The position numbers and the translations under genes are program-made. The notes under the pieces are model-generated. The model searched no databases. It was not told the origin of the DNA and worked only from the letters and a program-made list of their open reading frames with translations. Below, one piece after another: positions 1 through 3,311 of a DNA stretch of 5,687 bases (positions are counted from its first letter, which is position 1; each line of letters opens with the position of its first letter). The DNA is taken from positions 1 to 5,687 of the forward strand of contig DHVX01000045.1 in assembly GCA_002412885.1 (NCBI GenBank), written 5' to 3'. This DNA is from Bacteroidales bacterium UBA5197 (GTDB taxonomy: Bacteria; Bacteroidota; Bacteroidia; Bacteroidales; Lentimicrobiaceae).

Positions 1-1
1 A

Positions 2-562
2 AAAGTCGTAATTACTCTTTTTGCAGCCTTTATGGCATTAAGCCTTTCTGCTCAGGATAACCTGCTGACCAAAGGGGAAAAAGTCCTAAATCTGGGTATC
101 GGATTGGGAAGCACACTTTATACTGGTAGTGGTTATACTTCGACCATTCCTCCACTTTCTGCATCATTTGAGGTTGGAGTTAAAGATGATGTTCTGGATG
201 TTGGATCAATTGGCGTTGGCGGATACCTCGGATATGCTTCAAGCAAATGGGAATATTCATATTTTGGCGGAACCTGGGGTTATAAGTACACCAACTTCAT
301 TTTGGGAGCACGTGGTTCATTCCATTATCCGCTCATTGAAAAGCTCGATACTTATACTGGTTTGATGATTGGTTTTAATGTTGTTTCAGCAAAAGATATA
401 GGTACAGTTGACCCGTTGTATAATTATAATACTTCCAGCAGTGGACTTATCTGGTCATGGTATGCCGGTGGTCGTTACTATTTCACCGATAATTTTGCTG
501 CTATGGCTGAAATCGGATACGGAATTGCATGGCTCAACATAGGTGTTGCCCTGAAACTGTAA
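2..562 (+). CDS. Outer-membrane beta-barrel protein, 5' end cut by the window
   Basis: This is a small outer-membrane beta-barrel protein of unknown specific role. The reading frame is open to the left edge, so the ATG at 32 is internal and the true start lies outside. The first visible residues, KVVITLFAAFMALSLSA, form the hydrophobic core and A-x-A-like end of a signal peptide. Cleavage is likely before QDN, which points to export by Sec. The mature part is about 169 residues, rich in Gly, Tyr, Trp and Phe, with alternating polar and hydrophobic stretches as in short barrels. Examples are LNLGIGLGST, VGGYLGYAS, FILGARGSFHYP, SWYAGGRYYF and the closing AEIGYGIAWLNIGVALKL. The GGRYYFTDNFAAMAEIGYG segment near the C-terminus resembles small Bacteroidota porin-fold proteins. 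The protein ends in Leu rather than the common Phe. The class is well supported; no substrate or partner can be named. A strong terminator follows, so this gene ends its own transcript. Confidence 0.8.
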   Translation, partial: KVVITLFAAFMALSLSAQDNLLTKGEKVLNLGIGLGSTLYTGSGYTSTIPPLSASFEVGVKDDVLDVGSIGVGGYLGYASSKWEYSYFGGTWGYKYTNFILGARGSFHYPLIEKLDTYTGLMIGFNVVSAKDIGTVDPLYNYNTSSSGLIWSWYAGGRYYFTDNFAAMAEIGYGIAWLNIGVALKL

Positions 563-582
563 TCATTTCATTTCTCTTTTAT

Positions 583-613
583 AAAAAGGCTGCCCATGCG
601 GGTGGCCTTTTTT
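583..613 (+). terminator. Rho-independent terminator after the barrel gene
   Basis: A 13-bp stem (583-595 with 600-612) closes a 4-base ATGC loop. The stem holds five A-T pairs, then GGC/GCC, two G-T wobbles and CCC/GGG, and the 3' arm runs into TTTTTT. It lies 20 bases past the barrel-protein stop. The A-tract on the 5' side gives some terminator potential on the other strand as well. It separates the barrel gene from mtnA. Confidence 0.9.
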
Positions 614-651
614 CTTGCCTGATATTCGAAATCTATTGAACTTCTATTACT

Positions 652-659
652 TATCTTTG
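652..659 (+). promoter_or_regulatory. Candidate -7 promoter element for mtnA (TATCTTTG)
   Basis: TATCTTTG matches the Bacteroidota -7 consensus TAnnTTTG. It lies between the upstream terminator and the mtnA ATG, which would give a leader of roughly 25 bases. The only nearby TTG (636-638) is 13 bases upstream, short of the usual 17-23, so the -33 half is weak. The position fits well; the element is unproven. Confidence 0.45.
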
Positions 660-689
660 CTGATCTTCTTACTACTTACAAATTCTTTT

Positions 690-1706
690 ATGAAAGTCGG
701 CAACAAGCATTACCGCACCTTATGGATGGAAGGTCAGGAAGTTCATATGATCGATCAGAATCTTCTGCCATTTTCGTTTAAAACAGAATGCTTTCGTACC
801 AGCGAAGAAACCTGCAAGGCCATTGAGCAGATGACGGTTCGCGGAGCAGGAGCCATTGGTGCTGCTGCCGGTTTTGCAATGGCTCAGGCTTTTGCCGAAG
901 GTAAAGACCCTGAAACTGCCCGTGCACGCATCAGGTCAACCCGCCCAACCGCCCGCGATCTGTTTTTTGCAGTGGACAGCGTTTTTGAAGCCGGAAAAGT
1001 TTCAGTAGAAAATGCCATGGATCAGGCGCAAATCCTGGCCAGCGAAAACGAAGCTGCTGCATTAAAAATCGGAATTATCGGTGAAAAACTGATCAGTGAC
1101 GGAGCACGAATCCTTACCCACTGCAACGCAGGTTGGCTGGGGTTTGTGGATTATGGCAGTGCACTTTCTCCGGTTTATCAGGCACACCGCAATGGAAAGA
1201 AAATGCATGTTTACGCTGATGAAACCCGTCCGCGAAGTCAGGGCGCAAGGCTGACAGCCTGGGAACTCAGCAACGAAGGCATTTCACACACCATAGTTCC
1301 CGACAATGCCGGGGCTTACCTTATGTCGAAAGGCATGATTGACCTTATTATTGTCGGAGCTGACCGCGTAGCCGCCAACGGAGATGTTGCCAATAAAATC
1401 GGGACTTTCGAAAAAGCCATTGTAGCGAAGCACTTTGGCGTTCCATTTTATGTGGCGGCACCGCTTTCTACTTTTGATCTTTCAACCCCGACAGGCGAAG
1501 GCATTGAAATAGAACAGCGTAGTACCGATGAGATTCACTACCAAACCGGCCCCGACTTGAAGGGGCAAATGCATACAATCAGGGTAACAAACCCGGGATC
1601 TGATGCTTTTAATCCTGCATTTGATGTAACACCGGCGGAGCTGATTGCAGGGATTATAACTGAGAATGGGATCATTAAGCCTGGAAACGCTGATTTTCAA
1701 TATTGA
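690..1706 (+). CDS. mtnA: S-methyl-5-thioribose-1-phosphate isomerase (MtnA)
   Basis: This cytosolic enzyme converts methylthioribose-1-phosphate to methylthioribulose-1-phosphate in methionine salvage and belongs to the MtnA/eIF2B-alpha-like fold. The 338-residue product has the family landmarks in order. They are an N-terminal HYRTLWMEG strand and IDQNLLP, TVRGAGAIG (49-57), RPTARDLF (85-92), THCNAG with Cys145, DETRP (177-181), QGARLTAWEL (184-193), PDNAGAYLM (204-212), GADRV with Asp225, and ANKIGT (234-239). Cys145 and Asp225 are 80 residues apart, the same spacing as catalytic Cys160 and Asp240 of the Bacillus subtilis enzyme. The ATG at 690 is chosen because the frame also opens at a TTG at 615, but that codon abuts the upstream terminator and would add a hydrophobic non-family extension. 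No Shine-Dalgarno sequence is visible. RGAGAIG replaces the common RGAPAIG, and PRSQG replaces forms such as PYLQG. No other salvage gene (mtnK, mtnB, mtnC, nucleosidase) is in view, so the related 5-deoxyribose-1-phosphate isomerase role is possible. Confidence 0.93.
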   Translation: MKVGNKHYRTLWMEGQEVHMIDQNLLPFSFKTECFRTSEETCKAIEQMTVRGAGAIGAAAGFAMAQAFAEGKDPETARARIRSTRPTARDLFFAVDSVFEAGKVSVENAMDQAQILASENEAAALKIGIIGEKLISDGARILTHCNAGWLGFVDYGSALSPVYQAHRNGKKMHVYADETRPRSQGARLTAWELSNEGISHTIVPDNAGAYLMSKGMIDLIIVGADRVAANGDVANKIGTFEKAIVAKHFGVPFYVAAPLSTFDLSTPTGEGIEIEQRSTDEIHYQTGPDLKGQMHTIRVTNPGSDAFNPAFDVTPAELIAGIITENGIIKPGNADFQY

Positions 1707-1740
1707 GACTCTCCACTCCTTACTTATTTTTGTATTTTTG
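1703..1740 (+). promoter_or_regulatory. Promoter of the toxin-antitoxin operon with tandem -7 elements
   Basis: TTG at 1703-1705 is followed after exactly 19 bases by TATTTTTG (1725-1732). This fits the Bacteroidota TTG-N17-23-TAnnTTTG consensus. A second, identical TATTTTTG abuts it at 1733-1740. The -33 TTG overlaps the mtnA stop codon, so the promoter is embedded in the end of the previous gene. The ATG of the antitoxin is 26 bases past the second element. A 6-bp inverted pair, TTGAGA (1703-1708) and TCTCAA (1751-1756), brackets the -7 region and could be an operator; this part is speculative. Confidence 0.65.
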
Positions 1741-1766
1741 TTAAATAAAATCTCAAGTCATAAAAA

Positions 1767-1994
1767 ATGCCACGCGAAACGCTGATAAAGAAAACCATCA
1801 AAACATTATCGAAACTTCCTCCGGATAAGGTGAAAGAGGTCTCCGATTTTGCGGAATTCATTTTTATGAAATACGAAGATGAAATACTGCTTAAAGGGAT
1901 GGAAAAACTGACTTCAGATTCAAAGGTGTTTTACTTTCTGAATGATGAAGAGGATTTATATACTGTTGAAGATCTGAAAGAAAAATACCAATGA
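1767..1994 (+). CDS. Putative antitoxin of a MazF-type pair (DUF2281-like)
   Basis: This 75-residue protein probably neutralises the toxin encoded directly after it. The N-terminal half is a helical segment, with LSKLPPDKVKEVSDFAEFI at about residues 14-32. Its pattern (a Leu-Pro turn, then a charged amphipathic helix ending in DFAEFI) is common in small DUF2281-like proteins next to toxins. The C-terminal third is acidic (NDEEDLYTVEDLKEKYQ) and is the likely toxin-wrapping tail. I do not see a clear AbrB/SpoVT swapped-hairpin or ribbon-helix-helix DNA-binding domain, so whether it also represses its promoter is open. The stop codon overlaps the toxin start by four bases (ATGA), which implies translational coupling with the antitoxin made first. 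The ATG at 1767 follows an A-rich leader with no Shine-Dalgarno sequence. The role rests mainly on the neighbouring toxin. Confidence 0.75.
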   Translation: MPRETLIKKTIKTLSKLPPDKVKEVSDFAEFIFMKYEDEILLKGMEKLTSDSKVFYFLNDEEDLYTVEDLKEKYQ

Positions 1995-2314
1995 TCAAAG
2001 GCGATATTGTTCTTATTCCATTTCCGTTTTCCGATTTATCAGGCAGTAAAACCAGACCTGCATTGTTGCTGATAACCGGTCCGACAGAAATTACTCTGGC
2101 CTTTATTTCAACCCAACTCAACAGGATAGATGGCAATGACATTCTACTAAAACCTTCTGATGCAAACGGGCTTAAGCGCGATTCTATTTTAAGACTCTCA
2201 AAATTAGCAACACTCGACAGAGACCTTGCTTTGGGACGGCTAGGAACGGTTGATTCCAGAACTCTTAAACAAGTAAACAAAAACCTTATAAAGATTTTCA
2301 AACTCGAAGATTGA
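1991..2314 (+). CDS. MazF/PemK family toxin, probable mRNA endoribonuclease
   Basis: This 107-residue protein has the PemK/MazF toxin pattern, a family of ribosome-independent endoribonucleases that cut mRNA at short sequences. It opens with the diagnostic GDIVLIPFPFSDLSGSKTRPALLL region (residues 4-27). Arg22 in KTRP is placed as the catalytic Arg of MazF. The second strand, AFISTQ, supplies Thr41 as a candidate for the catalytic Thr. The C-terminal DSILRLSKLATLDRDLALGRLG stretch (64-85) matches the usual family ending in which a strand and helix follow LSKLATLD. The length is typical and there is no truncation, so the toxin looks intact. It starts inside the antitoxin stop (ATGA), with no independent ribosome-binding site seen. 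The cleavage specificity cannot be read from the sequence. No clear terminator follows within the next 150 bases. Confidence 0.9.
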   Translation: MIKGDIVLIPFPFSDLSGSKTRPALLLITGPTEITLAFISTQLNRIDGNDILLKPSDANGLKRDSILRLSKLATLDRDLALGRLGTVDSRTLKQVNKNLIKIFKLED

Positions 2315-2347
2315 AACATCTCTGACGTCTCATTATTATATGATTTC

Positions 2348-2358
2348 GAGGATTAAAC
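2348..2358 (+). repeat. 11-bp direct repeat GAGGATTAAAC, left copy
   Basis: GAGGATTAAAC lies 33 bases past the toxin stop and recurs identically, in the same orientation, at 3301-3311. The bases that follow (GGATTTAG here, CGAGTTAAG there) are partly alike. The two copies bracket the tag gene and both octamer tracts. Confidence 0.5.
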
Positions 2359-2481
2359 GGATTTAGATTTTCATTTTTCCTAAACACACTCAAAGCAGCC
2401 CTGACTGCCGTCAAGCTAGTTTCCCGGACGCTAAGACCTAGAGAAACGCAATTTTTTTCATGAAAATCCGGGGTCAATTCC

Positions 2482-2502
2482 GAAATCTGAAATCCGAAAT
2501 CC
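2482..2502 (+). repeat. Heptamer tandem repeat GAAATCY, three units
   Basis: GAAATCT at 2482, GAAATCC at 2489 and GAAATCC at 2496 form three contiguous 7-bp units. Two further perfect 7-bp units of AAATCTA lie at 2550-2563, beyond the C/T-rich octamer tract and out of phase with the first set. They resemble short tandem intergenic repeats known from several bacterial groups. No function is assigned. Confidence 0.8.
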
Positions 2503-2503
2503 T

Positions 2504-2538
2504 TTCTCCTTGTCCCCCAGTCTCCCAGTCTCCTTGTC
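2504..2538 (+). repeat. C/T-rich octamer tandem repeat, left copy
   Basis: Units repeat every 8 bases: TTCTCCTT at 2504, GTCCCCCA at 2512, GTCTCCCA at 2520, GTCTCCTT at 2528, then GTC at 2536. The approximate unit is GTCTCCYW. The strand is strongly pyrimidine-biased. A related shorter run lies past the tag gene at 3241-3264. Confidence 0.85.
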
Positions 2539-2578
2539 TTTTTATTACCAAATCTAAAATCTAATAACCAACTTTCAA

Positions 2579-3136
2579 ATGACCCACACATGCACCTGGC
2601 CGGGCAATGACCCGAGAATGATTGATTATCACGACACCGAATGGGGTGTTCCTGTTCACGATGACCGGAAACTTTTTGAGTTCCTTGTGCTTGATGCGTT
2701 TCAGGCCGGGCTGAGCTGGAAAACAATTCTTCATCGCCGGGAAGGCTTTCGCAAGGCTTTTGAGAATTTCGATGCAGGCAGAATTGCGTTGTATGGAGAC
2801 GAAGATTACAACCGCCTGCTCAATGATTCCGGAATCATACGGAACAAGGCAAAAATCAAGGGAACCATAAAAAATGCAAGTGCATTTCTGAAAGTGCAGG
2901 AAGAGTTCGGCACTTTTGATGCTTATATCTGGCAGTTTACCGGCGGCAAAACCATGGTTAATCACTGGACGGAATCGAATCAAATTCCTGCCACCAGCCC
3001 TGAATCAGATGCCATGTCAACGGATATGAAAAAGCGCGGATTTGCTTTCTGCGGGAGCACAATTTGTTATGCGTTTATGCAGGCAGCCGGGATGATTGAT
3101 GATCACCTGGAGGGATGTTTCCGAAAGGGAAAATGA
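2579..3136 (+). CDS. tag: DNA-3-methyladenine glycosylase I (Tag)
   Basis: This enzyme removes 3-methyladenine from alkylated DNA, starting base-excision repair, and belongs to the helix-hairpin-helix superfamily. The 185-residue length is normal. The zinc ligands known in Escherichia coli TAG (Cys4, His17, His175, Cys179) appear here as Cys5, His18, His176 and Cys180, all offset by one. Tyr17, Trp22 and Trp47 match the base-pocket aromatics (Tyr16, Trp21, Trp46). The core segments are YHDTEWGVPVHDD (17-29), LVLDAFQAGLSW (36-47) and GFAFCGSTICYAFMQAAGMIDDH (154-176). The position of E. coli Glu38, which contacts the damaged base, is Asp39 here. The ATG at 2579 sits just before the conserved Cys, so no other start fits. 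No Shine-Dalgarno sequence or convincing promoter is visible upstream. The gene stands alone between two repeat-bearing spacers and converges on the minus-strand regulator. Confidence 0.96.
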   Translation: MTHTCTWPGNDPRMIDYHDTEWGVPVHDDRKLFEFLVLDAFQAGLSWKTILHRREGFRKAFENFDAGRIALYGDEDYNRLLNDSGIIRNKAKIKGTIKNASAFLKVQEEFGTFDAYIWQFTGGKTMVNHWTESNQIPATSPESDAMSTDMKKRGFAFCGSTICYAFMQAAGMIDDHLEGCFRKGK

Positions 3137-3145
3137 GTAGAATGA

Positions 3146-3212
3146 GGGACGAACCTTCAATTGTAGCTCCTGCCATGAAGTATCTGACAAGGAGTAATGG
3201 AGAAAGGGTCCC
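3146..3212. other. Imperfect inverted repeat between convergent genes
   Basis: GGGAC (3146-3150) pairs with GTCCC (3208-3212). After a 3-base bulge, CCTT (3154-3157) pairs with AAGG (3204-3207). Further in, CTCCT (3167-3171) pairs with AGGAG (3190-3194). The transcript of either strand could fold into a long interrupted hairpin of about 67 bases. No T-run follows on the plus strand, so a classical terminator is not supported. It may be structure between convergent genes or a repeat remnant. Confidence 0.35.
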
Positions 3213-3240
3213 AAGGTAAAAAAATAGGTCGAAAGACTCC

Positions 3241-3264
3241 CTCCCCTTGTCCCCGTGTCTGCCA
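3241..3264 (+). repeat. C/T-rich octamer tandem repeat, right copy
   Basis: CTCCCCTT at 3241, GTCCCCGT at 3249 and GTCTGCCA at 3257 have the same 8-base period and the same GTC-CCC-type unit as the tract at 2504-2538, on the same strand. This copy is shorter and more diverged. It lies in the spacer between tag and the regulator. Confidence 0.65.
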
Positions 3265-3300
3265 CTAAAGAGACGATTCACTCTTACAATGGTGTGCCCT

Positions 3301-3311
3301 GAGGATTAAAC
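3301..3311 (+). repeat. 11-bp direct repeat GAGGATTAAAC, right copy
   Basis: This copy is identical to 2348-2358 and in the same orientation. It overlaps the last sense codon and the stop of the minus-strand regulator (stop complement TTA at 3306-3308), so part of it is coding. That overlap makes a chance match more likely. Confidence 0.4.

Larger units (their letters stand above)
2315..2578 (+). other. Repeat-rich non-coding spacer between the toxin gene and tag
   Basis: This 264-base spacer has no credible gene; the open frames across it are antisense shadows or lack family resemblance. It holds a GAGGATTAAAC 11-mer (2348-2358), a 12-bp perfect palindrome TTTTCATGAAAA (2455-2466), a 7-bp-period AAATCY run (2482-2502 and 2550-2563) and an 8-bp-period C/T-rich run (2504-2538). 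A weak GTTTC/GAAAC inverted pair (2419-2423, 2443-2447) was also seen. No clean TAnnTTTG promoter for tag was found, and no terminator for the toxin operon. Confidence 0.6.

Noticed and set aside
32..34. ATG as the start of the barrel protein gene
   Set aside because: The frame is open upstream to the edge and encodes the rest of a signal-peptide core. Starting here would remove its basic and most of its hydrophobic part.
615..689. TTG-initiated N-terminal extension of mtnA by 25 residues
   Set aside because: It begins right after the terminator hairpin, covers the candidate -7 element and encodes a hydrophobic stretch absent from the family. The ATG at 690 fits the conserved N-terminus.
1891..2319. 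142-codon minus-strand frame over the toxin-antitoxin pair
   Set aside because: It is the antisense shadow of two well-supported plus-strand genes and has no recognisable domain.
2482..2563. CRISPR-like array
   Set aside because: The units are 7-8 bp and contiguous, with no spacers of constant length and no cas genes nearby.
2298..2983. Two minus-strand frames of about 140 codons over the spacer and tag
   Set aside because: They are antisense to tag, cross tandem repeats and match no family I recognise.
3017..3281. Minus-strand frames of 82 and 68 codons over the tag end and spacer
   Set aside because: They overlap tag antisense, run through the octamer repeat and the inverted repeat, and show no domain. 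The open frames are probably a side effect of the repeats.
3268..3285. AAGAG/CTCTT hairpin as a terminator between tag and the regulator
   Set aside because: The stem has only 5 bp, mostly A-T, with an 8-base loop and no T-run on either side.
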